The notes under the pieces are model-generated. The model saw only the letters and a program-made list of their open reading frames with translations. It had not been told where the DNA came from and searched no databases. A DNA stretch of 39,395 bases from positions 1 through 39,395 of the forward strand of contig DDLS01000066.1 of assembly GCA_002340255.1 (NCBI GenBank). Reading direction: 5' to 3'. Below, piece by piece: positions 8,712 through 15,872 of this stretch (positions are counted from its first letter, which is position 1; every line of letters begins with the position of its first letter). The DNA comes from Cyanobacteria bacterium UBA2566. Lineage in GTDB: Bacteria > Cyanobacteriota > Cyanobacteriia > Cyanobacteriales > Desertifilaceae. Both the position numbers and the translations under genes were made by a program.

Positions 8712-9002
8712 ATGGAAAGGCAGGAGGTTTTAGACCAATTAAATCGCCATAGAGAGAACCTGGAGCAATTTGCGGTAAAAGCATTGTTTTTATTCGGTTC
8801 GGTGGCACGGGATGAGGCTACCCCAGAGAGTGATATAGATGTTTTAGTGGAATTTAGTCGCCCCGTTGGGTTATTTACACTGCTAGGATTGCAGGCATAT
8901 TTGGAAGAGTTATTGGGGCGTTCAGTAGACTTGGGAACACCCAATTCCCTGCGTCCCCACTTGCGGGAAACCGTCTTGAAGGAGAGAATTCGTGCAATCT
9001 AG
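8712..9002 (+). CDS. mntA: MntA-type minimal nucleotidyltransferase (antitoxin, AMPylase)
   Basis: This 96-residue minimal nucleotidyltransferase has the full active-site signature: Gly29-Ser30 in LFLFGSVARDEATPESDIDV, with Asp41 and Asp43, and a likely third Asp73 in SVDLGT. In characterised HepT/MntA (type VII) systems this protein neutralises the HEPN toxin by adding AMP to a tyrosine near the toxin active site. The start ATG is preceded by GGGAGGG. The coding region overlaps the following HEPN gene by 11 bp, the usual antitoxin-first arrangement. It follows gvpG by 42 bp on the same strand, so read-through from the gas-vesicle genes is possible. Confidence 0.88.
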   Translation: MERQEVLDQLNRHRENLEQFAVKALFLFGSVARDEATPESDIDVLVEFSRPVGLFTLLGLQAYLEELLGRSVDLGTPNSLRPHLRETVLKERIRAI

Positions 9003-9348
9003 GGATTTCAAGCTACGGGTACAGGATATATTAACTGAAATTACCCTAGTTGAAGAAACAACTTCAAACTTGAATTTTGAGGCGTTTATTCAGAATCCGC
9101 AAGCATTGCGGGCAGTGCTGTACAGTTTCGCAGTTATTGGGGAAGCGGTAGCGAGTTCAATTGAGGATTGGGAGTCAGCCGACCCAACAATTCCATGGCA
9201 TCAGATTCGAGGAATGCGGAATATGGTGATTCATGAGTACTTTCGAGTAGATCTAGAAGTGGTTTGGCAAACTACACAGTTAGATTTACCTGCTCTGAAG
9301 GTAGCATTGCAAGGGATTGTGGATCGACTAGAGATTGAGGGAAAATGA
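8992..9348 (+). CDS. hepT: HepT-type HEPN ribonuclease toxin (DUF86)
   Basis: The 118-residue protein is a DUF86/HepT-like HEPN protein. The RNase motif Rx4HxY is intact: Arg76, His81 and Tyr83 in RGMRNMVIHEYF, and Tyr83 is the expected AMPylation target of the MntA partner. In known systems the unmodified toxin cuts RNA (tRNA 3' ends in the Aphanizomenon case) and arrests growth. Translation starts with GTG at 8992, supported by a strong AAGGAG seven bases upstream, and the start lies inside the end of mntA, so expression is coupled. All key residues are present, so the pair looks functional. Confidence 0.88.
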   Translation: MQSRDFKLRVQDILTEITLVEETTSNLNFEAFIQNPQALRAVLYSFAVIGEAVASSIEDWESADPTIPWHQIRGMRNMVIHEYFRVDLEVVWQTTQLDLPALKVALQGIVDRLEIEGK

Positions 9349-9395
9349 TAGTGGAGTTCGTGAGTGATGCCCAGCAAAAATAGTGGATTAGTTCT

Positions 9396-9722
9396 TTAGT
9401 AATCTAACATGAGTGTCTCATAATTCGCCGATCGCTCTGATGGTTGTTTTGTCGGATTGAGTCCCGGTAAGGAAGGATTAGAAGCGCGGGTAGCGCCGGG
9501 AGACGGGGTATTTTTTTTTAGTCGATCCATCTGATGGTTAATTACCGCCAGACGTTTTTCAATTTGCTGACTTCTTTGCTCTATTGTTTGCAGTTCCTGG
9601 GAAAGTCGTTGCTTTTCTACTGCCAGTTGATACAGATTTAGATAATCGGATGCTTCCGACTGTTGACGGGGGATGGTACTAATTTTCGGGGGAATGCTAC
9701 GGCGAGAAATTGGGCGCTTCAT
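9396..9722 (-). CDS. Small coiled-coil protein, possibly GvpV-like gas-vesicle accessory
   Basis: This is a 108-residue protein if the internal ATG at 9720-9722 is used. The longer frame reaches 9821 but would overlap the start of the divergent neighbour. The N terminus is basic and Pro/Ser-rich (MKRPISRRSIPPKISTI), the centre is a predicted coiled coil (YLNLYQLAVEKQRLSQELQ followed by an IEQR repeat and an INHQMDRLKK segment), and the C terminus is low-complexity and Pro/Ser-rich. The layout (basic leader, one coiled coil of about 60 residues) and its place next to gvpF-gvpG recall the small GvpV proteins of cyanobacterial gas-vesicle clusters. That is a recollection of family shape, not a demonstrated match. 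Confidence 0.55.
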   Translation of the reverse strand: MKRPISRRSIPPKISTIPRQQSEASDYLNLYQLAVEKQRLSQELQTIEQRSQQIEKRLAVINHQMDRLKKNTPSPGATRASNPSLPGLNPTKQPSERSANYETLMLDY

Positions 9723-9820
9723 ATGCTGATAATGGGTCACGGGATTAAGCGATCGCTGACCTAGTTTACCGTATAAAATGGAAGTTGGGGCAGTACTCAA
9801 TGATTTGTAAACTAGGAACA

Positions 9821-10270
9821 ATGACGATTTACTTCTATTCCACTCGTGAAAAGCATTATGGTTGTTTCTCCAATTTTTCGGCCTATGGGTTTACGTTAGA
9901 TGACTTATGGTGGCCTACCAGCGAGCATTATTTCCAAGCGCAGAAATTTGTAACCACCGATCGCCCCTGGTGTGAGAAGATTCAAATGGCGAAAACCCCG
10001 AAACAAGCGGCAAAAATGGGACGCGATCGCACCCATCCCCTGCGGGAAGATTGGGAACAGGTGAAAGAGGACATTATGTTGCAGGGAGTGTGGAAAAAGT
10101 TCGCTACTCATGAAGAGCTACGGCAAATTTTATTAGGAACGGGAGAAGAGGACATCATCGAAAACTCCCCAATTGACTATTATTGGGGATGTGGGAAAAA
10201 CGGAAGCGGCAAAAACCGCTTAGGGGTAATTTTGATGCAGGTGCGCGACCAACTTGGCAAGATTGGTTAA
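9821..10270 (+). CDS. NADAR domain protein (YbiA-like N-glycosidase)
   Basis: This 149-residue protein is a single NADAR domain. Recognisable features are FYSTREKHYGCFSNFSAYGF at the start, WWPTSEHYFQAQKF, the AAKMGRDRT segment, the long helix with VMEDIMLQGVWKKF-like sequence, and GCGKNGSGKNRLGVILM near the end. YbiA-type members cleave the N-glycosidic bond of phosphorylated early riboflavin intermediates, removing reactive 5-amino-6-ribosylaminouracil compounds. Other NADAR proteins are linked to NAD/ADP-ribose metabolism, including reversal of guanine ADP-ribosylation. Which applies here cannot be told. ATG at 9821 is chosen because it follows AGGAAC and begins the conserved domain; the frame is open from 9785. 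Confidence 0.85.
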   Translation: MTIYFYSTREKHYGCFSNFSAYGFTLDDLWWPTSEHYFQAQKFVTTDRPWCEKIQMAKTPKQAAKMGRDRTHPLREDWEQVKEDIMLQGVWKKFATHEELRQILLGTGEEDIIENSPIDYYWGCGKNGSGKNRLGVILMQVRDQLGKIG

Positions 10271-10291
10271 GGTTTGTGGGAGGAATTGACT

Positions 10292-10921
10292 CTACCGCTT
10301 CTGGTTTTGCAAGGCTTGATGATAAGCGCGAACCATTTGCGGTTCTTGTTCCGGATCGATAAATTGACAGAGGAGATCGAGATCTAAATTGGGTAGCAGT
10401 TGGCTCCGTTCGATTTCTTGATATCCTGCGATCGCATTAACCCATTGATACAGTGTAAAACAGTCATCTTGCCAAAACCAAACTTCACCAATTCCTAACC
10501 CTTTATAGATCTCCAGTTTATCGATCCCACCGCTCGTAATCACCACTTCGATCGCCAGATCGGGAATCTCTCGCCTTTGGCCAATACAATAGCTTTCATC
10601 AGCTTCTAAACCTCTGACCGCAGTTTCATTACGAAAGGTGGTCGAACCATAACTATAAAAGTCAAGATTTTCTACCCATGCATAAGTTTCCAGAAGCCTG
10701 CCAATGAGACTTCTAATCATTTCATGTTGGGAAGAGGTGGTCATTATTTCTAAGAGTCCTTGGTTATAACTCAGGCGCAAACTAGGGCGAGGTGAGAGTG
10801 TGGTAACCAGGGTTTCATACTGCTGCCAAGAAATATTGCCCAAGGTAATGCGGGGTTCGGAGAGAGTGGGAGTAACGAATTGAGAGAGTGCGATCGCCGG
10901 AATATCAACCGTAACTTTCAT
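10292..10921 (-). CDS. Uma2 family endonuclease (DUF820)
   Basis: This 209-residue protein belongs to the Uma2/DUF820 family, which has a restriction-endonuclease-like PD-(D/E)xK fold and is greatly expanded in cyanobacteria. The core is visible as LEADESYCIG, then IPDLAIEVVITSGGIDKLEIY followed by GIGEVWFW; the Asp of IPDLA, the Glu of AIEV and the Lys of DKLEIY are the likely catalytic residues. The N-terminal half (ITLGNISWQQYETLVTTL) is typical too. The cellular role and substrate of these proteins are unknown despite the nuclease-like fold. It converges on the NADAR gene (21 bp between stops) and has no operon partner. Confidence 0.85.
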   Translation of the reverse strand: MKVTVDIPAIALSQFVTPTLSEPRITLGNISWQQYETLVTTLSPRPSLRLSYNQGLLEIMTTSSQHEMIRSLIGRLLETYAWVENLDFYSYGSTTFRNETAVRGLEADESYCIGQRREIPDLAIEVVITSGGIDKLEIYKGLGIGEVWFWQDDCFTLYQWVNAIAGYQEIERSQLLPNLDLDLLCQFIDPEQEPQMVRAYHQALQNQKR

Positions 10922-10994
10922 AGGACGCGGTGGTTGGAGTGTTCTGATTATCAGGATAGCTAAGTTTACTCCTCTTTAACTATCTGTAAAATAG

Positions 10995-11471
10995 CTATTC
11001 TGGTGAATTGATTAATCCGGGATGGTCTTGAGGTCGAGGACTCGACAGGGGCCAATCAAAACGACGCTCTGATTCGGCAATGGGGCGATCGTTAATACTC
11101 GCTTCTCGTCGTTGCATGAGACCACTCGCATCAAATTCCCAGTTTTCATTGCCATAGGCTCGATACCATTGACCCGAATCATCACGCCATTCGTATTGAA
11201 AGCGCACGGAAATCCGATTTTCGCCAAAGGCCCACATTTCTTTAACGAGGCGATAGTCCAGTTCCTTATGCCATTTGCGACGTAAAAAGTCACGAATCGC
11301 GTCCCTTCCCTGGAAGATTTCCGCCCGATTGCGCCAAAAACTATCTTCGGTGTATGCCAGAGAGACGCGCTCTGGGTCTCGACTATTCCAAGCATCTTCC
11401 GCCATCCGGACTTTGGCGATCGCCGTTTTGCGATCGAAAGGGGGAAGCAGTTTTTTCGCTGATGAAGTCAT
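10995..11471 (-). CDS. DUF1348 / NTF2-like (SnoaL-fold) protein
   Basis: The 158-residue protein matches DUF1348, a small NTF2/SnoaL-fold family with no assigned reaction. Conserved stretches include AEDAWNSRDPERVSLAYTED, SFWRNRAEIFQGRDAIRDFL, RKWHKELDYRL and ISVRFQYEWRD, plus the YGNENWEFD segment and the C-terminal REASINDRPI. The ATG at 11469-11471 is chosen because upstream codons (open to 11561) run into the cyanase gene and look non-coding. It lies 83 bp downstream of cynS on the same strand, so it may be the last gene of the cyanate locus. Whether it acts on a cyanate-related metabolite is not known. Confidence 0.85.
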   Translation of the reverse strand: MTSSAKKLLPPFDRKTAIAKVRMAEDAWNSRDPERVSLAYTEDSFWRNRAEIFQGRDAIRDFLRRKWHKELDYRLVKEMWAFGENRISVRFQYEWRDDSGQWYRAYGNENWEFDASGLMQRREASINDRPIAESERRFDWPLSSPRPQDHPGLINSPE

Positions 11472-11554
11472 TGAATTGGGCTGTAATTTCAGTATTCTTA
11501 GAAGGGGTTCGGGTGAGCAAAACTTTGCCCACCCTAAAGACATAAAGACAAGAG

Positions 11555-11998
11555 TTACCATTTTTTGTACGGTAAAAACTTACCGCACATAATGATTTTG
11601 ACGCGATCGCCTTTCGGATCGGGTTCGCGCTCTACATCCACAGAAAAATCAATGGCGCTCATAATGCCATCGCCAAATTTTTCATGAACTACAGCTTTAA
11701 TGGGCATCCCGTAGACCTGCATGATTTCGTAGAAACGATAAATCAGAGGATCAGTGGGAATCACCGGCTCTAGAGAACCTTTCACCGGACACTCAGTTAA
11801 TGGTTCGATTAGGGATGTATCTGCACCAATGGCTTCCACAATTTGGGTGGCTTCTTCCACGGAAGCACTAGCCTGGCGATAGATCACCGAAGCAATCCAA
11901 ACTTCATCACAACCCACCTTGGCTTCTAAATCAGCAAAGCTTACGCCAGCCGCTTTTTTCGCCGCTAATAGTTTTTGAGTGACTTCAGAGATAGCCAT
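11555..11998 (-). CDS. cynS: Cyanate hydratase (cyanase)
   Basis: The 147-residue enzyme decomposes cyanate with bicarbonate to CO2 and carbamate, which breaks down to ammonia and CO2. The N-terminal helix-turn-helix-like domain (about 1-75) and the C-terminal catalytic domain are both complete. The catalytic triad is visible: Arg88 and Glu91 in IYRFYEIMQVYG and Ser114 in GIMSAIDF, a uniform offset of eight from the E. coli residues Arg96, Glu99 and Ser122. The family C-terminal stretch with GDRVKIIMCGKFLPYKKW is present. ATG is preceded by GAGGAA. It lies 262 bp downstream of the transporter ATPase gene on the same strand, as in cyanobacterial cynABDS clusters, so imported cyanate can be used as a nitrogen source or detoxified. 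Confidence 0.96.
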   Translation of the reverse strand: MAISEVTQKLLAAKKAAGVSFADLEAKVGCDEVWIASVIYRQASASVEEATQIVEAIGADTSLIEPLTECPVKGSLEPVIPTDPLIYRFYEIMQVYGMPIKAVVHEKFGDGIMSAIDFSVDVEREPDPKGDRVKIIMCGKFLPYKKW

Positions 11999-12260
11999 AG
12001 TTAAATTCCTCGTTTTTAAGTGTGCAAAGTATAGAATTACAGCAGACAGGGCAGGTCTTTGATTCTCGCCTGTTCATGTCGGCAACAGCCGAAAAAATGG
12101 CAAGGTCGGGGGATGGAGGGAAGAAAATTGGACAACCCTATTTATAGACTATTCAAGGAAAAGGTAAAAACCGTTTTTTCCTATTCCCTATTCCCTATTC
12201 CCTTGACAGCCAGCTTACAACCTTGACTTGTGACCAATTCCCATTACCAAGCAAAGCGTC
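11999..12260. other. Intergenic region between cynD and cynS with tandem TATTCCC repeat
   Basis: This 262-bp gap separates the cyn transporter genes from cynS. It contains a short tandem array of three TATTCCC-type units (about 12180-12202), a small hairpin TCGGC-AACA-GCCGA near 12080-12093, and AAAAACCGTTTTTT near 12166-12179. No small gene or convincing rho-independent terminator was seen. The spacing is long for a simple operon, so cynS may have its own promoter. Confidence 0.4.
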
Positions 12261-13151
12261 TTATCGCCCTTTCACCCTTGCTTCTTCAACAGCGCGAGTT
12301 TCTCGGAATAGATGGCTTTCCATCTCGGCTTTCAAGTCGTGATAAGCAGGATGGAGATCGATCGCTTCTCGATTCCGAGGTCGAGGGAAAGGCACTTCCA
12401 GAATCTCATCGATCCCAGCGGCTGGTCCCCGTGTCATCATGACAATGCGATCGGAAAGCAACAGTGCTTCCTCGATACTGTGGGTAATCATGATCACCGT
12501 TTTGCGCTCCTGTTCCCAGATGCGCTCGATCTCATCTTGGAGAAAACCCCGAGTCAGAGCATCAAGCGCGCCAAAGGGTTCATCCATGAGCAGAATTTGG
12601 GGATTAATCGCCAGTGCGCGAGCAATTCCTACGCGCTGACGCATCCCTCCCGAAATTTCGTGGGGATGCTTCTTTTCTGCACCCACCAAACCGACTAACT
12701 GAATGTGTTCTTTAACAACGCGCCCGATCTCCCGTTTCGAGAGTTTGGGATAGACCGTTTCCACAGCAAAATGGATATTTTCCTCTACGGTCATCCAGGG
12801 CATGAGAGCATAGTTTTGGAACACCATACCGCGATCGGGCCCTGGCCCCTGAATAGGGGAACCATTGAGTAAGATCTCGCCGCTCGTAATAGTGGAAAGA
12901 CCAGCGATCAAATTGAGTAGGGTAGACTTACCACAACCTGACGGCCCGATAATGCTTACGAAGGTATTCGGTTCAATATCGAGACTAATATTTTCGATCG
13001 CCACAAAGTCTCGAGAGGTTTTCCGCTGGATCTTACTAAAGATATCTTGCTTACCTTCAAAGACCTTAGTCACCTGGCGGATTGACAGTTGAGCTGAAGG
13101 GGAAGCATCTGTAGGAGTCACGGGGTTAAAATTCAAAGGACTAATACTCAT
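12261..13151 (-). CDS. cynD: Cyanate ABC transporter ATP-binding protein
   Basis: The 296-residue ATPase belongs to the nitrate/bicarbonate/cyanate branch (NrtD/CmpD/SsuB-like) of ABC transporters. Walker A is GPSGCGKST, the signature is ISGGMRQRVGIARAL, Walker B is ILLMDEPFGALD, and the switch His sits in MITHSIEEALLLSDRI. An N-terminal extension of about 30 residues precedes the domain (FNPVTPTDASPSAQLSI). There is no fused NrtA-like domain as in NrtC, so a single ATPase, probably as a homodimer, drives this system. Its start codon overlaps the permease stop by one base (TAATG), so translation is coupled. Assignment to cyanate rather than nitrate or sulfonate rests on the cynS neighbour. 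Confidence 0.88.
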   Translation of the reverse strand: MSISPLNFNPVTPTDASPSAQLSIRQVTKVFEGKQDIFSKIQRKTSRDFVAIENISLDIEPNTFVSIIGPSGCGKSTLLNLIAGLSTITSGEILLNGSPIQGPGPDRGMVFQNYALMPWMTVEENIHFAVETVYPKLSKREIGRVVKEHIQLVGLVGAEKKHPHEISGGMRQRVGIARALAINPQILLMDEPFGALDALTRGFLQDEIERIWEQERKTVIMITHSIEEALLLSDRIVMMTRGPAAGIDEILEVPFPRPRNREAIDLHPAYHDLKAEMESHLFRETRAVEEARVKGR

Positions 13152-13987
13152 TAGTTTCGACCAAATGTGACAAATTTCTCGGCAGTAGCAAAGAGACTAT
13201 CTAGAATCAGACCCACTAAGCCGATAATAAAAATTGCGACCAAGATATTGGGAATATAGAGGTTATTCCACTCATTCCAGATGAAATATCCTAGACCGGT
13301 TCCCAAAAGCATTTCTGCGGCAACAATGACCAACCAAGCAATTCCCATGCTGATCCGCAAACCGGAAATAATATTGGGCAGTGCGGCGGGAATAATCACC
13401 TTAAAAATGGTGCGGAGCCGAGAAGCCCCCAGGGTTTTAGAGACATCTAAATAATCAGGGTTTACATTGGCAACCCCAAATGACGTATTGATTAAGGTGG
13501 GCCAAATGCTAGAGATGAAAATAATAAAAATACCCGTATTCTCAGAATCTCTGAGCAGATACAATCCTAGAGGAAGCCAAGCCAAGGGAGAAACGGGTTT
13601 GAGCAGTTGAATATAGGCATTAAACCCCTTTCTAGCTACGGGGGAAATGCCGATTAAAATTCCTAACGGAACGGCAACTACGGAGGCCAAAAGATAACCA
13701 ATGGCAACTCGGCGTAAACTAATCAACAGGTTCCAACCAATGCCCAAATCATTGGGGCCATTGTTAAAGAACGGATGGGTAATCCACCACCACAATTCAG
13801 ATAAGGTTTTAGAGGCTGTAGGCACGCCTTTGGCAAACAGTTCTGCACGAGCGCCCACTTCCCAGAAGAGGAGAAAGAGCGCTAAAGAGCCGATAAAGAG
13901 GGCAAACGCTTGAACATTCTCGTTCAAAAATGGGTTTTGTCGTTGCTTCCGTTTAATGGAGATTGGGGTTGATTCAGTGAGGGTCAT
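13151..13987 (-). CDS. cynB: Cyanate ABC transporter permease
   Basis: The 278-residue inner-membrane protein has about six hydrophobic segments and the conserved cytoplasmic EAA-type loop of binding-protein-dependent permeases (SKTLGASRLRTIFKVIIPAALP, residues about 182-203). It resembles NrtB, CmpB and SsuC. The N-terminal tail is basic (SIKRKQRQNPFLNENVQ) and cytoplasmic. The loop LKPVSPLAWLPLGLY is typical of the nitrate/cyanate/sulfonate branch. It lies between the substrate-binding and ATPase genes (18 bp and -1 bp spacing), forming one transport unit that probably passes cyanate across the plasma membrane. Confidence 0.88.
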   Translation of the reverse strand: MTLTESTPISIKRKQRQNPFLNENVQAFALFIGSLALFLLFWEVGARAELFAKGVPTASKTLSELWWWITHPFFNNGPNDLGIGWNLLISLRRVAIGYLLASVVAVPLGILIGISPVARKGFNAYIQLLKPVSPLAWLPLGLYLLRDSENTGIFIIFISSIWPTLINTSFGVANVNPDYLDVSKTLGASRLRTIFKVIIPAALPNIISGLRISMGIAWLVIVAAEMLLGTGLGYFIWNEWNNLYIPNILVAIFIIGLVGLILDSLFATAEKFVTFGRN

Positions 13988-14005
13988 CGGTTAACGACTG
14001 TTTTA

Positions 14006-15643
14006 CTAAACACCATATTCATCAATCTGTTCTTGCACGTAGGTGGCTGGATCGGCGGGGTCGAAGGTATCAAACTTCAAGGTTTCCGTGCGATAGATAT
14101 CGGACGGGGGAGATTGGCCGAGTTCCTGAGCAAGTTCGCGGGCAAGTTCGGTTAAGAAGATGTCTTTGCCTACCGTGTCGTAGCCTTTTTCGGGAATGGC
14201 TTTGGGGGCTAAACCGTCTCCTTGCAGATCCCAGCGCACCAGTTGGGAGGAAATCCAGTTGGCGAAACTTTGCCAGGGATAGGGATCGAAGTCGATGCGA
14301 TCGGGGATATTTAAGGTATTGCCATTGCCATCGTCAAAGTTACCGGTGAGGACGGCTTCCACAACTTCTACAGGTTGATTGAGGAAGGCTCGTTCTGAAA
14401 TGGCGGTAGCGATCTCTGGACGGTTGGCAGGGTTACTCGCATATCCAGCGGCTTCGATAATGGATTTATTCAGGGCGCGGAAGGTTTTGGGATAGGCTTC
14501 AATCCATTGGTCGCTGGCGGCAAAAGCACAACAGGGGTGTCCCGGCCACAGCTCTTTGGTGAGCATGTGAATAAAGCCTGCTTCTTCGTAAACTGCCCGT
14601 TGATTGAATGGGTCGGGCATCAGATAGGCATCAATGTCTCCAGCGACGAGTTGGGCGATGCTATCGGGAGGAGGAACGGGACGAATTTGCACATCGACAT
14701 CGGGGTCTATGCCACCGGTGGCGAGGTAATAGCGCAGTAGCAGGTTGTGCATGGAGTAGGGGAAGGGAACGCCGATGGTAAAGCCTTTGAAGTCTGCCGG
14801 GCCGTTCACTTGCCCTTTGTACCGTTCGGCAACGGTGATGGCTTGGCCGTTGATGTTTTCGATGCTGGCTAGTTTGACTCCGAAGGCGGCCGATCCCAAA
14901 CCGAGGGTCATGGCGATAGGCATGGGGGCGAGCATGTGGTAAGCGTCGAGTTCTCCGGCGATCGCCGAATCTCGAACGGCACCCCAACTGGGCATTTTCA
15001 CCACCTTGGCGTTAAACCCATATTTTTTGTAGAAGCCCAAGGGTTCCGACATAATAATGGGTGTGGCACAGGTGATGGGAATAAACCCAATTTGCAGATC
15101 GGTTTTTTCCACGTCTGCGGCAGCAACGGGTTCGCCGTCTGCTTCCGATTCTCCTGAACCCCCATCTGCACAACTGGCTAAACTCACGAGGGCTGCCCCG
15201 ACAGCCATATTGCGTAAAAATTCTCGACGGGTGGATTTGCCATTGCGAATGGCATCCCCAAAGAATTGTCCAGCTTGGGGGCCAAAGGCAGCAGCAAAAG
15301 CATTTTCTAAGCCCCCAGCTTGTTGACAAAGGGCTAAAATGAGCTTTTCTCGTTTGGGGTCGCCCCGACCCACTCGTTTCAAAAATAAGGTCTTGCGGAG
15401 TTCATAGGCATTAACCGTGTTGGCTGCCCGCAGTTGGTTGTCTTTGTAGATGCCCATTTTTACGAGGTCATCTACTAACTCAACAGGGTCTTGGGGCAAG
15501 GTCTGCATAAAGTCCCAATGGTCAAAGCTCGAGTGTTGTCGTCCACAGACTTGACACAATGGCTGTAAATTAGACCGTTTTCTGTTACTTGTTTGGGCAG
15601 ATTGCCAATTTTTGAATGTCTCCTGTGCCGAAATTAAAGCCAT
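14006..15643 (-). CDS. cynA: Cyanate ABC transporter substrate-binding lipoprotein with long N-terminal extension
   Basis: The C-terminal ~390 residues are an NrtA/CmpA/CynA-type binding protein (for example QIGFIPITCATPIIMSEPLG, then VPFPYSMHNLLLRYYLATGG and YLMPDPFNQRAVYE). A Tat-like motif STRREFLRNM (Arg139-Arg140) and a lipobox ending LASC (Cys158) show export and lipid anchoring. What is odd is the ~135 residues before this signal: they carry CQVCGRQH (Cys30, Cys33) and a helical segment with DPVELVDDLVKMGIY. No ATG, GTG or TTG lies just before the Tat motif, so translation probably begins upstream. Genes for permease, ATPase and cyanase follow on the same strand, which supports cyanate as ligand; nitrate or nitrite cannot be excluded from sequence alone. 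The binding protein is the first gene of the transcript. Confidence 0.88.
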   Translation of the reverse strand: MALISAQETFKNWQSAQTSNRKRSNLQPLCQVCGRQHSSFDHWDFMQTLPQDPVELVDDLVKMGIYKDNQLRAANTVNAYELRKTLFLKRVGRGDPKREKLILALCQQAGGLENAFAAAFGPQAGQFFGDAIRNGKSTRREFLRNMAVGAALVSLASCADGGSGESEADGEPVAAADVEKTDLQIGFIPITCATPIIMSEPLGFYKKYGFNAKVVKMPSWGAVRDSAIAGELDAYHMLAPMPIAMTLGLGSAAFGVKLASIENINGQAITVAERYKGQVNGPADFKGFTIGVPFPYSMHNLLLRYYLATGGIDPDVDVQIRPVPPPDSIAQLVAGDIDAYLMPDPFNQRAVYEEAGFIHMLTKELWPGHPCCAFAASDQWIEAYPKTFRALNKSIIEAAGYASNPANRPEIATAISERAFLNQPVEVVEAVLTGNFDDGNGNTLNIPDRIDFDPYPWQSFANWISSQLVRWDLQGDGLAPKAIPEKGYDTVGKDIFLTELARELAQELGQSPPSDIYRTETLKFDTFDPADPATYVQEQIDEYGV

Positions 15644-15718
15644 AGATCCATGTCCATCTCAAGCAAACAAATACGAAACCTGACCAATAACAATTGGCTG
15701 TTACATCCAGATTCGGAG

Positions 15719-15748
15719 TGAATATTATTCAGTAATGTATCAGGTCAA
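15719..15748 (-). promoter_or_regulatory. Candidate sigma70-type promoter of the cyn operon
   Basis: On the minus strand, TTGACC (plus-strand 15743-15748) is followed after 18 bases by TATTCA (15719-15724), about 75 bases upstream of the cynA start. No clear NtcA box (GTA-N8-TAC) was found between 15644 and 15872, although nitrogen control would be expected for a cyanate operon. The assignment is weak. Confidence 0.3.
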
Positions 15749-15872
15749 CTCTAGAAATGCATTGGACTTTATTTGGGAAAAATTGGGAGTTTTTTTAGGA
15801 ATTTCTCTAGGAGGGGAAATCAATCTTGATTCTGTTAATTGAGATACAGATCGTTCTTTTTAGATATGATTG

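Noticed and set aside
12160..12202. Rho-independent terminator downstream of cynD
   Set aside because: AAAAACCGTTTTTT and the TATTCCC repeat look terminator-like, but there is no GC-rich stem followed by a T-run in the minus-strand direction.
14661..14987. 108-codon Arg/His-rich frame overlapping cynA
   Set aside because: It is a GC-biased shadow of cynA with implausible composition. Frames at 15012-15329 and 15057-15326 are the same case.
15644..15872. NtcA-binding site upstream of cynA
   Set aside because: GTA-N8-TAC was searched by eye on both strands and not found; the nearest partial matches deviate in spacing or bases.
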